DNA of 62,821 bases, from NCBI GenBank assembly GCA_028818775.1, contig JAPPNE010000061.1:1-62821 (forward strand), read 5' to 3'. Each line of letters opens with the position of its first letter. Within the stretch, counting starts at the first letter, position 1. The notes under the pieces are model-generated. The model saw nothing but the letters and a program-made list of their open reading frames with translations, was not told the DNA's origin and ran no database searches. Positions 1 through 8,551 of the stretch are shown here, piece after piece. The DNA is from Deltaproteobacteria bacterium (GTDB lineage Bacteria; Desulfobacterota; Binatia; UBA9968; JAJDTQ01). Position numbers and translations under genes: made by a program.

Positions 1-203
1 GCAAGGCCGCCCTCATCGCCCATACGATCAACAACGCCAAGTTGCTGTTCAAGGAGAAGAGTCTCGGGTCGTTGGAAACCGGCAAGCTGGCCGATCTCGT
101 CGTGCTCGACCGGGACTATCTGACGGTCCCGGCGGAAGAGATCGCTGCCATCCGGCCCGTCCTCACCATGACGGGCGGTCGGATCACATTTGTAGAGAAA
201 TAG
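1..203 (+). CDS. Amidohydrolase, C-terminal fragment (cut by window edge)
   Basis: The reading frame enters at base 3 and ends at a TAG at 201-203, giving the last 66 residues of a protein whose start lies outside the window. The stretch with Gly-Ser-Leu-Glu-Thr-Gly-Lys-Leu-Ala-Asp-Leu-Val-Val-Leu-Asp is the typical C-terminal beta-sandwich return of metal-dependent amidohydrolases of the YtcJ / amidohydrolase-3 type, where the chain comes back into the composite domain after the TIM barrel. No catalytic residues are visible in the fragment, so the substrate cannot be named. It runs toward the minus-strand genes that follow, so it ends in a convergent arrangement. Confidence 0.7.
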   Translation, partial: KAALIAHTINNAKLLFKEKSLGSLETGKLADLVVLDRDYLTVPAEEIAAIRPVLTMTGGRITFVEK

Positions 204-318
204 GTCGTGCGAATTCGCCGGAAAGGACACTAACTTAGCCGTGTAGGGTTTGTCCTACCGCCAGTATCAGAGTTATCGAATCATGGGCGGGTTTGAAATC
301 CGCCTCTACACGCGCCCC

Positions 319-1410
319 TCAGTTGGGCGCGATGTCGTAGAGCCGCTGCGCGTTCTCTCCCATGATCTTGGGCAGCGCGTCCGCGGCGATGTCGTCCCGC
401 TCCAGCACCTCCTTGACCACGTTGGGGAACTTGCAGTCGCCGTGGTTGTAGTCCGAGGCGAACACGAGCCGGTCGTCGCCGATGAAGTCCATGACGTAGG
501 GCAGGGTGGTCTCGTCGGGCTCGAAGGAGAAGAAGACGTCGCGTTGCCGGATGTACTCGCTCGGCGGCATGGTCAGGAGCGGCACCGCCGCCTGCATGTA
601 CTCGTAGTGCTCGTCCAGCCGCTCCATCCAGAACGGCACCCAGCCGGCGCCGGCTTCCAGGAACGCCACCTTGAGCCTGGGGAACTTCTCCAGGACGCCG
701 CCGCCGACGACGCACATGACGCCGATCATCTGCTCGAAGGGGTGGGTGGTGGCGTGCACGAACAGGGCGTTGTCGAAGCGGTCGGCGGCGGCCGCGGGCC
801 GGCCCGAGCCCACGTGGACGCACACCGGCACGCCCAGCTCCTCGGCCGCGGCGTAGAACGGGTCGAAGTCGGGGTGGTCGAGGTTGCGCCCGGCGGAGTG
901 GGCCGCGGTGGCCACGGCCACGAAGCCCAGGTCGTTCACGCAGCGCCGCAGCTCGGCCGCGGCCTCCACCGGGTCCTGCATGGGCACCAGGGCGACCCCC
1001 TTGAGCCGCTCGGGCGCGTGGGTGCAGTACTCGTGAAGCCAGTTGTTGTAGGCCTTGGACACGGCGCAGGCGTAGTCCTTGTCCTCGAGGAACGGCAGGC
1101 TCAGGAACACGGTGGTGCCGAAGTTCACCGAGATGGTGATCTGCTCCAGGTCCATGTCCTTGAGCCGCTGCACCGGGTCCCACATGCCGGTGGTGGGCTG
1201 CGGCGAGCGGTTGTGGGGCACCGCGCCGATGCCGCAGCCCACCCCCGAGGGCTTGGCCCAGATGCGCCCCTCCATGAGCAGTTGATCGCGGCCGTCGGCC
1301 TTCACCACCCGGGGAGCCTTCTTCTTGTAGGGCCCCTCCAGCAGGTCCTCCCACGGCGCGAACTTCTCCTGCACGTGGCCGTCGGCATCGATGATCGGGA
1401 AACTTGCCAT
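319..1410 (-). CDS. Amidohydrolase family 2 (metal-dependent TIM-barrel hydrolase or decarboxylase)
   Basis: The 363-residue protein starts at an ATG 13 bases after the stop of the upstream dienelactone hydrolase, so the two are co-transcribed. A longer in-frame extension to 1587 would overlap that gene and reads as antisense noise. The N-terminal Asp-Ala-Asp-Gly-His-Val-Gln-Glu places a metal-binding His near residue 12 with Glu replacing the second His of the usual HxH, as in the ACMSD / gamma-resorcylate decarboxylase branch. A middle strand with Cys-Val-His-Val-Gly-Ser-Gly and a late Ala-Ser-Asp-Tyr supply the barrel His and catalytic Asp. The family hydrolyses or decarboxylates cyclic acids; the substrate here is unknown. 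Its closest look-alike in the window is the protein at 51712-52749. Confidence 0.85.
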   Translation of the reverse strand: MASFPIIDADGHVQEKFAPWEDLLEGPYKKKAPRVVKADGRDQLLMEGRIWAKPSGVGCGIGAVPHNRSPQPTTGMWDPVQRLKDMDLEQITISVNFGTTVFLSLPFLEDKDYACAVSKAYNNWLHEYCTHAPERLKGVALVPMQDPVEAAAELRRCVNDLGFVAVATAAHSAGRNLDHPDFDPFYAAAEELGVPVCVHVGSGRPAAAADRFDNALFVHATTHPFEQMIGVMCVVGGGVLEKFPRLKVAFLEAGAGWVPFWMERLDEHYEYMQAAVPLLTMPPSEYIRQRDVFFSFEPDETTLPYVMDFIGDDRLVFASDYNHGDCKFPNVVKEVLERDDIAADALPKIMGENAQRLYDIAPN

Positions 1411-1423
1411 GGCGGTCGACCGG

Positions 1424-2083
1424 CTACTTGAGGTTCTGGGCCAGGAACGCCGTGCTCCGGTCCCATGCCAGCTTGCAGGCGTCGGCGTCGTAGTTCGCCC
1501 CGGTCTCGTTCCCGAAGGCATGCTTCGCCTGGTAGCGGAAGATCTCGTGGGTGACGTTGCCCTCCTTGAGGCGCTCTTCCAGGGCATCCACCTGATCCGG
1601 CGTGAAGAAGCCGTCCTCCAGCGCGAAGTGACCCTGGAACGGCATGGCGATGGTGCGCGTGTCGGCCGCTTCGGCCGGGGGAACGCCGTACCAGCAGCAG
1701 GCCGCGTCCGTGGCCTTGGAGTACACCGCCGCCAGCACCGTCAGGGCGCCGCCCATGCAAAAGCCGATGACCCCCACCTTGGGACAGCTCTGCTTCAGGT
1801 GCTCCGCCGCGCTGCACACGTCCGTATTGGCATCGGCGAAGTCCAGGTTCTGCATGAGGTGGCTGGCTTCCTCCGCCTCCACCGTCACCACGCCCCGGTA
1901 GAGGTCCGGCACCAGCGCGTTGTAACCCAGACCGGCCAGCTTGTCGGCCACGCTCTTGATCTGGTCGTTGACGCCCCACCATTCCTGGATCACCACCACG
2001 CCGGGAGCGTTGTCGCCCGACGCCGCGTAATATCCCGATGCTTCCTTGCCGTCGGGCCTCTTGAAAGTGATCGTCTCTCCCAT
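1424..2083 (-). CDS. Dienelactone hydrolase family protein
   Basis: A 219-residue cytoplasmic alpha/beta hydrolase. The nucleophile elbow reads Gly-Phe-Cys-Met-Gly-Gly, with Cys as nucleophile, as in carboxymethylenebutenolidase. The C-terminal Ala-Lys-His-Ala-Phe supplies the catalytic His, and an acidic residue lies in the segment before it. Length matches the family (about 220-240). The ATG is preceded by a good AGGAGGGAGAG ribosome site. It is the first gene of a two-gene unit with the amidohydrolase downstream. Dienelactone hydrolases open the lactone ring in modified ortho-cleavage of chloro-aromatics, but the family is broad and the true substrate is not evident. Confidence 0.88.
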   Translation of the reverse strand: MGETITFKRPDGKEASGYYAASGDNAPGVVVIQEWWGVNDQIKSVADKLAGLGYNALVPDLYRGVVTVEAEEASHLMQNLDFADANTDVCSAAEHLKQSCPKVGVIGFCMGGALTVLAAVYSKATDAACCWYGVPPAEAADTRTIAMPFQGHFALEDGFFTPDQVDALEERLKEGNVTHEIFRYQAKHAFGNETGANYDADACKLAWDRSTAFLAQNLK

Positions 2084-2195
2084 GACTCTCCCTCCTGAAT
2101 TCTCCGAGAATGTTCGGCGTCCGCCGCCGACGGGGAGTCAGAATAGTACGTCTCGATTTGCGAGTCCAGCCGTTGCCGGAGGCCCGCGGGCGCGG

Positions 2196-2225
2196 TTGAC
2201 GCGCGTTTCGGATTCTTGTTAACAA
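2196..2225 (+). promoter_or_regulatory. Possible sigma-70 promoter for accB-accC
   Basis: TTGACG at 2196-2201 matches five of six bases of a -35 box. A weak -10-like TTAACA or TAACAA lies 17-18 bases downstream. It sits about 90 bases before the TTG start of accB and is divergent from the dienelactone hydrolase gene. The -10 is poor, so this is only a candidate. Confidence 0.35.
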
Positions 2226-2310
2226 TACCGCCAATTCAGGGCCTTCGCGTCTTTACGCCCGCCACGGCGGTCGCCGGAAACGCAGCGGAACAGGAAGAGA
2301 GGACACGCCA

Positions 2311-2835
2311 TTGACCGAGGATGAAGTACTGCAAATTCTGGACTTGGTGGAGAAATCGAACTTCGACTATCTCGACCTGGAGATAGGCGATCTGAAGCTC
2401 ACCGTCAGCAAGTCGGGCGTTCCCGCGGTGCCCGCGACCGTCAGCGTGACCCAGGCCGCGCCCGCGGCGGCTGCCGCTCCGGCAGCGGCTCCCGCGGCCG
2501 AGGCGCCGGCAGCTCCCGCCGCGGCAGCGCCCGAACCCGCCCCGGCGGCGGAAAGCGCCCCCGCGGCCCAGGCGGTCACCGTCAAGGAGGGCACCGTTCC
2601 CGTTCCCGCGCCCATGGTCGGCACGTTCTACGCCACGCCCGAGCCCGGAGCGCCGCCGTTCGTGAAGCTCGGCGACCACGTGGACGCCGAGACCACCGTG
2701 GGCCTCGTGGAGGTCATGAAGGTCTTCAACGCCGTGAGCGCGGGCGCCGCCGGCACCATCGACGAAGTCTGCGTCGAGAGCGGCCAGTTCGTCGAGCACG
2801 GCCAGACCCTCTTCCTGGTGCGGCCGGATGCCTAG
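2311..2835 (+). CDS. accB: Biotin carboxyl carrier protein of acetyl-CoA carboxylase
   Basis: A 174-residue protein starting at TTG, with an AAGAGAGGA ribosome site seven bases upstream. Residues 1-35 form the helical N-terminal domain common to AccB. Residues 37-90 are a very long Ala/Pro-rich flexible linker. Residues 95-174 are the biotinyl domain, including the thumb region Pro-Met-Val-Gly-Thr-Phe-Tyr that marks ACC-type carriers. The biotinylated Lys is about residue 137 in the sequence Glu-Val-Met-Lys-Val-Phe-Asn. The usual motif is Ala-Met-Lys-Met or Leu, so Val on both sides is a mild deviation. It carries carboxybiotin between biotin carboxylase and carboxyltransferase in fatty-acid synthesis. 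The carboxylase follows after 14 bases. Confidence 0.93.
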   Translation: MTEDEVLQILDLVEKSNFDYLDLEIGDLKLTVSKSGVPAVPATVSVTQAAPAAAAAPAAAPAAEAPAAPAAAAPEPAPAAESAPAAQAVTVKEGTVPVPAPMVGTFYATPEPGAPPFVKLGDHVDAETTVGLVEVMKVFNAVSAGAAGTIDEVCVESGQFVEHGQTLFLVRPDA

Positions 2836-2849
2836 CGAGGGTTGCGCCG

Positions 2850-4217
2850 GTGGCCGTTAGCCGTCTCCTGGTCGCCAACCGGGGCGAGATAGCGGTCCGC
2901 ATCATCAGAGCCTGCCAGTCCCTGGGCATCGAGTCGGTGGCCGTGGTCTCCGAGGCCGACCGCGACAGCATGCCGGCGCGCCTCGCCAACCGCACCGTGT
3001 GCATCGGACCGGCCCGTTCCACCGAGAGCTACCTCAAGGTCGAGGCGCTGGTGGCCACCGCCCTGGGCACCGGCTGCGACGCCCTTCACCCGGGCTACGG
3101 CTTCCTCGCCGAGAAGTCCGAGCTGGCCGAGGCCTGCGCCAAGCACGGCGTCACCTTCGTGGGTCCGCGCGCCGACAGCATCCGCCAGATGGGCAACAAG
3201 TTGCTGGCCCGGGCCACGGTCGGGGCCTTCGGGGTGCCGCTGGTGCCCGGTTCGGACAACGTGCGCGGCTTCGAGGACGCGGCGGAGGTGGCCGCGGAAG
3301 TGGGTTATCCGGTGCTGCTCAAGGCCGCGGCCGGCGGCGGCGGCAAGGGCATCAAGATCGTCCGGGAAGACGGCGAGCTCCAGACCGCCTTCGAGACCGC
3401 TTCGGCGGAGGCCCGGGCGGCCTTCGGCGATCCCACGCTGTACATGGAGCGCTACATCCCCAACGCCCGCCACATCGAGGTGCAGGTCATCGGCGACCGC
3501 TTCGGCAACGTGGTGCACGTGGGCGAGCGCGACTGCTCGCTGCAGCGGCGCTACCAGAAGGTGGTGGAGGAGGCGCCGGCGGCGTGTATTCCGGTGGAGT
3601 TGCGGGAACGCATCCGCGACGCCGGACACAAGGTCGCCAAGGAGATCAAGTACGAGAACGCCGGCACCGTGGAGTTCATCTACGACGAGGACCGGCAGGA
3701 CTTCTTCTTCCTGGAGATGAATACGCGCATCCAGGTGGAGCATCCGGTCACCGAGATGATCACCGGCATCGACCTCGTGCGCGAGCAGATCCGCGTCGCC
3801 GGCGGCGAGCGACTGTCCTTCTCCCAGGAGGACGTGAACTTCAACGGCCACGCCATCGAGTGCCGCATCACCGCCGAGGCGCCGTGGCAGGGGTTCCGGC
3901 CGTGTCCCGGCGTGCTCACCGAGTGGAGCCCGCCCCAAGGGCCGGGCATCCGGGTGGACACCCAGTGCTTCCCGGGCTACCGGGTCCCGCCGTTCTACGA
4001 TTCGCTGCTGGCCAAGCTCATCGTCCACGCCGGCGACCGAGAGCAGGCGGTGGCGCGCATGAAGCAGTCCCTGACGCAGTTCGCCGCCGCCGGCATCGAC
4101 ACCACCATCCCGTTCCTGACCGCGGTCATGGACGAGCCGGACTACGTCAGCGGCAGGGTCAGCACCCGCTGGCTCGAGGGCCGGCTCGACGACCTGGCCG
4201 CGCGCCACGCTTCCTGA
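2850..4217 (+). CDS. accC: Biotin carboxylase subunit of acetyl-CoA (or acyl-CoA) carboxylase
   Basis: A 455-residue ATP-grasp enzyme that carboxylates the biotin of AccB using ATP and bicarbonate. It has the N-terminal Leu-Val-Ala-Asn-Arg-Gly-Glu-Ile-Ala, the ATP-binding glycine loop Ala-Ala-Gly-Gly-Gly-Gly-Lys-Gly near residues 158-165, the Arg-Asp-Cys-Ser-Leu-Gln-Arg-Arg block, and the catalytic Glu-Met-Asn-Thr-Arg-Ile-Gln-Val-Glu-His motif. Length matches E. coli AccC (449). The start is a GTG with GAGGG just upstream. It forms an operon with accB; no accA or accD is present here. A separate biotin-dependent carboxyltransferase at 46923-48383 could be another partner of this pair. Confidence 0.95.
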   Translation: MAVSRLLVANRGEIAVRIIRACQSLGIESVAVVSEADRDSMPARLANRTVCIGPARSTESYLKVEALVATALGTGCDALHPGYGFLAEKSELAEACAKHGVTFVGPRADSIRQMGNKLLARATVGAFGVPLVPGSDNVRGFEDAAEVAAEVGYPVLLKAAAGGGGKGIKIVREDGELQTAFETASAEARAAFGDPTLYMERYIPNARHIEVQVIGDRFGNVVHVGERDCSLQRRYQKVVEEAPAACIPVELRERIRDAGHKVAKEIKYENAGTVEFIYDEDRQDFFFLEMNTRIQVEHPVTEMITGIDLVREQIRVAGGERLSFSQEDVNFNGHAIECRITAEAPWQGFRPCPGVLTEWSPPQGPGIRVDTQCFPGYRVPPFYDSLLAKLIVHAGDREQAVARMKQSLTQFAAAGIDTTIPFLTAVMDEPDYVSGRVSTRWLEGRLDDLAARHAS

Positions 4218-4280
4218 GCTTTGTCGAAAGGCTCACTCCCCCACCGTTCGCCCTGAGCGTAGCGCAGCGAAGTCGAAGGG
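4212..4280. repeat. Dispersed intergenic repeat, family 2 (copy A)
   Basis: This segment carries CCTGAGC-TTTGTCGAAAGG and then CCCTGAGCGTAGCGCA followed by GCGAAGTCGAAGGG. Related blocks occur at 39137-39185 (inverted) and 51616-51670. The copy overlaps the accC stop codon and fills the gap to the convergent hydrolase gene, so it may act as a bidirectional mRNA end. Confidence 0.7.
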
Positions 4281-4282
4281 CC

Positions 4283-5089
4283 TCAGTCCCGGATGAACTC
4301 CCGGATCGCCTTGTGCGCGGCCTCCGGGTTCGTGAAGAAATAGCTGTGCCGCTCTCCCGGAAGCACCACCAGCCTGGCGTTGGGGATGCCGGTTGCCAGG
4401 ATCTCCGCTCCCTTGCGGTGCGACATGTCGCTCACCACCGCGTGGTCGTCCTCGCCCACCAGCACCAGCGCCGGCACGCCGATGTCCTTCAGGCGCTCGC
4501 TGGTGTCGTGCTCCTGCCGCGCGATCACGTGCCGAAAATAGCACTCCACCGACGACATATTGGCCATGCGCACCTTGAGGCAATGCTCGATCTCGGCCGG
4601 GTGGTCCGCCTGGTACTGCTCGGTCCAGCCCACCTCGATGGTGTGCTCGCGCACGTATTTCTCGTAGCCCATCTCCACCATTTCCGTGGCGATGCGCAGG
4701 GGTATGCCCCGGGCGTCGGGGTGCGAGGCGCCCGACGAGGCGAGGATGAGCTTCTTGACCCGCCCGGGATGCTCCAGGGCGAGCAACTGCGCCACCCGGC
4801 CGCCCATGGAATGCCCGCACACGACGGCGTCGGTGGCGTCGATGTGATCCATGACCGCCGCGACGTCTTCGGCGAACATGCGCGTGGTGTAGCGCATGGG
4901 TGTCCGGGTGGAGCGCCCCGTGCCGCGGAAGTCCGTGATGAGGGTGCGGTGGTCGCGCGAGAACTCGGGCACCTGGAAGATGTTCCAGACGTCGCCGTCG
5001 CACGCGGTTTCCGAGATGAACACGAACGGAGGCCCGTCTCCCTGGACCTCGTAGTAGATGTCGGCGTCGCCGACGTTGAGTGTTGGCAT
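4283..5089 (-). CDS. Alpha/beta hydrolase
   Basis: A 268-residue hydrolase of the AB_hydrolase_1 type. The nucleophile elbow is Gly-His-Ser-Met-Gly-Gly near residue 93. The oxyanion and lid region follows, an Asp sits in Gly-Glu-Asp-Asp-His-Ala, and the catalytic His is in Pro-Gly-Glu-Arg-His-Ser-Tyr near the end. The residues before the strand-4 segment (Thr-Asp-Phe-Arg-Gly-Thr-Gly-Arg-Ser) are typical of haloperoxidase and 3-oxoadipate enol-lactonase relatives. The ATG has a GGAGG ribosome site. It stands alone on the minus strand, divergent from the TctC-type gene. The substrate is unknown; lactone, ester or C-C hydrolysis are all possible. Confidence 0.85.
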   Translation of the reverse strand: MPTLNVGDADIYYEVQGDGPPFVFISETACDGDVWNIFQVPEFSRDHRTLITDFRGTGRSTRTPMRYTTRMFAEDVAAVMDHIDATDAVVCGHSMGGRVAQLLALEHPGRVKKLILASSGASHPDARGIPLRIATEMVEMGYEKYVREHTIEVGWTEQYQADHPAEIEHCLKVRMANMSSVECYFRHVIARQEHDTSERLKDIGVPALVLVGEDDHAVVSDMSHRKGAEILATGIPNARLVVLPGERHSYFFTNPEAAHKAIREFIRD

Positions 5090-5237
5090 GGCAAACCTCC
5101 TTGGGGTAGACGGACTAGCACAAACCGCCGGTTGGAAACAGAATGCCGTGAAACCGGTTCAAGGGTTGGCATTGTGCGGGCCGATGTGCGACAATGCGGG
5201 ATTTATTTTGGGGCAAATCCAACCTAAGGGGGTTCTT

Positions 5238-6278
5238 ATGGTCAGGAAGACAGGATTGGCAGTCGCACTGGTTGCGGCGCTCGGCCTGGTCGCCGGCAGC
5301 ACCGCCGTGGCCGCCGATTTCTTCAAGGGGAAGACCATCCGGGTCGTCGTCGGCTACGCGCCCGGAGGCGGTTATGACACCTACACCCGGCAGGTCGTGC
5401 GCCACATGGGCAAGTACATTCCGGGAAACCCGAAGTTCATCGTGCAGAACATGACGGGGGCCGGCAGTCTGGTTTCGGCCAACTACATCCAGAGGCGGGC
5501 GAAGCGGGACGGGACCGTCCTGGGCGTGTGGAACAGCGGCTTCGTGCTCATGCAGGCCCTGGGTGATCGCAAGGTGCAGATCAAGGCCAGGGAGCTGGGC
5601 TGGATCGGCGCCCCGGTCAAGGGCAACCCCACGTGCGCCTTCATGGGCTGGTCCGGCGTCAGGACGCTCGCCGACATCACCGATCCCAACAAGAAGATCA
5701 AGGTGGGCGGCACCCGTACCGGCTCCACCGGTGTCGACATGCCGAAGCTCCTCAACCAGACCGCGGGCACGAACTTCGACGTGGTCGCGGGTTATTCGGG
5801 GACCGCTACGTCACGCATCGCCATGCAGTCCAAGGAAGTCGCGGGTGCCTGTTGGGGTTGGGAATCCATGCGCGTGACCGCGCGGGGCATGCTCGATGCC
5901 AAGGGCGACGACAAAATGATCCCGGTGCTGGTCACCCACAAGATCGATGACCCGGAGCTCAAGGACTCGCTGCTGGTTCACGAGGTGGTGGAGAAGCGAG
6001 GAGGAAAGGAAGGGCTCGCAACCTACCAGGCATGGGGCGGCCAGTATGAGTTCCAGCGCCCGTTCGTGGCTCCGCCGGGAGTGCCCGCCGACCGCCTTGA
6101 GGTCCTGAGAGAGGGTTTCCGGAAGACGTTGCAGGATCCCGCTTTCCTTGAAGAGGCCAAAAAGGTCAAGCTCATCGTTCAGTACGTCCCGCCGAAGGAA
6201 ATCGATGGGCACGTCGACACGATTCTCGGCATTCCTCAGGAGTCCAAGGACGCACTGAGCTTCCTGGTGCGGAAGTAG
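5238..6278 (+). CDS. Tripartite tricarboxylate transporter (TctC/Bug family) periplasmic binding protein
   Basis: A 346-residue secreted protein. I chose the ATG at 5238 because it is followed at once by a Sec signal peptide (Met-Val-Arg-Lys, about 17 hydrophobic residues, then Ala-Val-Ala-Ala near residue 25) and preceded by AAGGGGG; an upstream in-frame ATG at 5058 would add unrelated residues. The mature start (Phe-Lys-Gly-Lys-Thr-Ile-Arg-Val-Val-Val-Gly-Tyr-Ala-Pro-Gly-Gly-Gly-Tyr-Asp) is the Bug signature for carboxylate binding. Bug proteins deliver carboxylates to TctA/TctB membrane subunits, which are absent here, as is common for orphan members. A strong hairpin follows the stop. Confidence 0.88.
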   Translation: MVRKTGLAVALVAALGLVAGSTAVAADFFKGKTIRVVVGYAPGGGYDTYTRQVVRHMGKYIPGNPKFIVQNMTGAGSLVSANYIQRRAKRDGTVLGVWNSGFVLMQALGDRKVQIKARELGWIGAPVKGNPTCAFMGWSGVRTLADITDPNKKIKVGGTRTGSTGVDMPKLLNQTAGTNFDVVAGYSGTATSRIAMQSKEVAGACWGWESMRVTARGMLDAKGDDKMIPVLVTHKIDDPELKDSLLVHEVVEKRGGKEGLATYQAWGGQYEFQRPFVAPPGVPADRLEVLREGFRKTLQDPAFLEEAKKVKLIVQYVPPKEIDGHVDTILGIPQESKDALSFLVRK

Positions 6279-6302
6279 ACTGTTTCCTGCGCCGACCAGG
6301 TG

Positions 6303-6334
6303 ATCAGGGAGGGGGCATGCCCTCTCCCTGATTT
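6303..6334 (+). terminator. Hairpin terminator after the TctC-type gene
   Basis: ATCAGGGAG (6303-6311) pairs with CTCCCTGAT (6324-6332), and the interior GGGGCATGCCCT extends the stem by further G-C pairs. A short T run with Cs follows. It lies 25 bases after the stop codon. The T tract is weak, so termination may be partial. Confidence 0.6.
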
Positions 6335-6402
6335 CCTCCCTTCCGCTGAATACCTCCCACCAACCCAACGGGCCTCCTCCAAACGCGCCCGCGTCACGGG
6401 CG

Positions 6403-7296
6403 GTGGCGCGCCGCACCGAGCGCGCCGCGATTCTGGCGTTGTTCGTCGGCGCCGTGGTCACGGCCTTCGCCCCCATTCTCGTGCGCGTCAGCGAAGTGGG
6501 TCCAAGCCCCACGGCGTTTTACCGTTTCCTGCTGGCGATACCCGTTTACTGGACTCTCGCGCTGGCCGTGTCCACGGGAGGCCGGCGCGCTGCCCACAGA
6601 AAGCCCACCGGTTCGAGGATCTATCTGCTGATGGCCCTGGCGGGCGCATGCCTCGCCGGAGACATGGCGGCGTGGCACTACTCGATTCACATGACCTCCG
6701 TGGCCAATGCCACGCTGCTCTTGAACGTCACGCCGGCGTTCGTGGTCCTGGGCGGGTGGCTCCTGTTCCGCACGCGGGTGACCGGGACGTTCATGCTCGG
6801 CCTCGTGACGGCCATGACGGGTATCCTCGCGCTCTCGGGCGCAAGCCTGGCGCTAAGCCGCACGCGTTTCGTGGGCGACCTGCTGGGACTGGTGACCGCC
6901 ATGTTCTATGCCGGATACCAGATGACCGTGGAACGCCTGCGGCGGCGCTTTTCCACGCTCACCATCATGATCTACGCGATACCTGTCAGCGCCCTGGTGA
7001 CTTTGGTGGTGGCGCTCCTGAGCCGTGAGACCATGGCGGTGGTGACGCCCGCGGGGTGGGTCGTGCTGGTGGCGCTGGCCGTCGGCCCGCAGGTGCTCGG
7101 CCAGGGCCTGATCGCCTGGGCCTTGGCGCACCTGCCGGTGGCGTTCGTCTCCGTGAGCCTCCTGGTGCAGCCGATCGTCGCCGCCACCGCCGCTTGGCTT
7201 TTCTTCGACGAACGCATCGGCGGCCAGCAGGCGCTGGGCGCCGTTGCCGTTCTCGGGGGCATCGCCATCGCCCGGCGCGGGAGCGTGCGGCGGTAA
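6403..7296 (+). CDS. EamA/DMT-family membrane transporter
   Basis: A 297-residue integral membrane protein with about ten hydrophobic segments arranged as two five-helix EamA repeats (roughly residues 8-140 and 155-292). The first repeat contains Ala-Phe-Ala-Pro-Ile-Leu-Val-Arg-Val-Ser, and the second ends in the usual Glu-Arg-Ile-Gly-Gly-Gln-Gln-Ala-Leu-Gly-Ala segment. These inner-membrane carriers export amino acids, metabolites or drugs. I used the GTG at 6403, directly before Ala-Arg-Arg-Thr-Glu-Arg; the start is not certain. The glycerate kinase gene begins five bases after the stop, so the two are translated from one message. Confidence 0.85.
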   Translation: MARRTERAAILALFVGAVVTAFAPILVRVSEVGPSPTAFYRFLLAIPVYWTLALAVSTGGRRAAHRKPTGSRIYLLMALAGACLAGDMAAWHYSIHMTSVANATLLLNVTPAFVVLGGWLLFRTRVTGTFMLGLVTAMTGILALSGASLALSRTRFVGDLLGLVTAMFYAGYQMTVERLRRRFSTLTIMIYAIPVSALVTLVVALLSRETMAVVTPAGWVVLVALAVGPQVLGQGLIAWALAHLPVAFVSVSLLVQPIVAATAAWLFFDERIGGQQALGAVAVLGGIAIARRGSVRR

Positions 7297-7301
7297 CTCG
7301 A

Positions 7302-8537
7302 ATGGACGCTAAGGTGCTTCTCCGCGGCCTGTTCGACGCCGCGGTCGCCGCCGCCGATCCGGCCCATGTCGTGCCGCCGCACCTTCCCGCGCCGCCCCCG
7401 GGACGCACCCTGGTGCTGGCGGCGGGCAAGGCGGCCGCCTCCATGGCGCGGCCCGTCGAGCGGAACTGGCCGGGCGCCATCGAGGGCATAGCGGTCACGC
7501 GATACGGACACGGCGTCGAGTGCCAACGCGTCGAGGTGGTCGAGGCCGGTCATCCGTTGCCCGACGCGGCAGGACAGGGCGCCGCCGCGCGTTTTCTCTC
7601 GGCCGCCGCCCGCCTGGGGCGCGACGACCTGCTGCTGTTCCTCGTTTCCGGGGGCGCGTCCGCGCTGCTGGTGGAACCGCAACCGGGCCTCGGCCTGACC
7701 GACAAACAGGCCGTCAACCGCGCGCTGCTGCGGGCGGGCGCTCCCATCGCCCAGATGAACTGCCTGCGCAAGCACCTCTCCGCCGTCAAGGGGGGACGCC
7801 TTGCCGCAGCGGCCGCGCCGGCCCGGGTCGTAACCTTGGCCATCTCGGACGTGCCCGGAGACGACCCGGCGGTCATCGGCTCCGGCCCGACCGTCTCCGA
7901 CCCCACCACCTGTGCCGATGCGCTGGCGATCGCCGCACAGTACAAAATCGTTCTACCGGAAGTCGCGAGGAGAGCCCTGCAGCAAGCCAGATGGGAAACC
8001 GTGAAGCCCGGCGACCCGCGTCTCGCCCGGACCGATTACACGATCGTCGCTCGTCCTGCCGACGCGCTGGCCGCGGCCGCTGCCAGCGCCCGCGCGCTGA
8101 ATCTCAAGGTGCTGAATCTGGGAGACGATCTCCAAGGAGAGGCACGCGATCTGGGCGCCGCGCACGCTGATTTGGCCCTCCAACACACGCCCGGCGTGCT
8201 CATTTCGGGCGGCGAAGCCACGGTCACCCTCAACGCCCCGGGCGCAACCGGCGGCCCCAACCTCGAATACCTGCTGTCCCTGGCGGTGGCCCTCGACGGC
8301 GCCCCCAACGTCCACGCCATCGCCTGCGACACCGACGGCATCGACGGCTTCACCAACGCCGCCGGCGCCTGCATCAGCCCCGACACCCTGGCGCGCGCCC
8401 GCGCCGCCGGAACGGACCCGCGCGAAATGCTCGCCAGGCACGACAGTTACGAATTCTTCCGACGTCTGGGCGATTTGGTGGTGACCGGTCCGACGCGGAC
8501 CAACGTCAACGATTTCCGGGCAGTGCTGGCAACTTGA
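7302..8537 (+). CDS. Glycerate 2-kinase (MOFRL family, TtuD/GckA type)
   Basis: A 411-residue cytoplasmic enzyme phosphorylating D-glycerate to 2-phosphoglycerate; older annotations call this family hydroxypyruvate reductase. N-terminal features include Leu-Val-Leu-Ala-Ala-Gly-Lys-Ala-Ala near residue 38, the Leu-Val-Ser-Gly-Gly-Ala-Ser-Ala-Leu loop near residue 112, and the conserved Lys-His-Leu-Ser-Ala-Val-Lys-Gly-Gly block. The C-terminal MOFRL domain has Gly-Gly-Glu-Ala-Thr-Val, Gly-Gly-Pro-Asn-Leu-Glu and Asp-Thr-Asp-Gly-Ile-Asp-Gly. The ATG lies five bases after the DMT transporter stop; upstream in-frame codons belong to the transporter region. It feeds glycerate from glyoxylate or tartrate-type catabolism into glycolysis, and it converges on selD. 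Confidence 0.9.
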   Translation: MDAKVLLRGLFDAAVAAADPAHVVPPHLPAPPPGRTLVLAAGKAAASMARPVERNWPGAIEGIAVTRYGHGVECQRVEVVEAGHPLPDAAGQGAAARFLSAAARLGRDDLLLFLVSGGASALLVEPQPGLGLTDKQAVNRALLRAGAPIAQMNCLRKHLSAVKGGRLAAAAAPARVVTLAISDVPGDDPAVIGSGPTVSDPTTCADALAIAAQYKIVLPEVARRALQQARWETVKPGDPRLARTDYTIVARPADALAAAAASARALNLKVLNLGDDLQGEARDLGAAHADLALQHTPGVLISGGEATVTLNAPGATGGPNLEYLLSLAVALDGAPNVHAIACDTDGIDGFTNAAGACISPDTLARARAAGTDPREMLARHDSYEFFRRLGDLVVTGPTRTNVNDFRAVLAT

Positions 8538-8551
8538 GCGGCGCGGATAGC

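Noticed and set aside
2999-5227. Plus-strand frame spanning accC and the next hydrolase in another register
   Set aside because: Composition is a frame-shifted shadow of accC and antisense of the hydrolase; no domain is recognisable.
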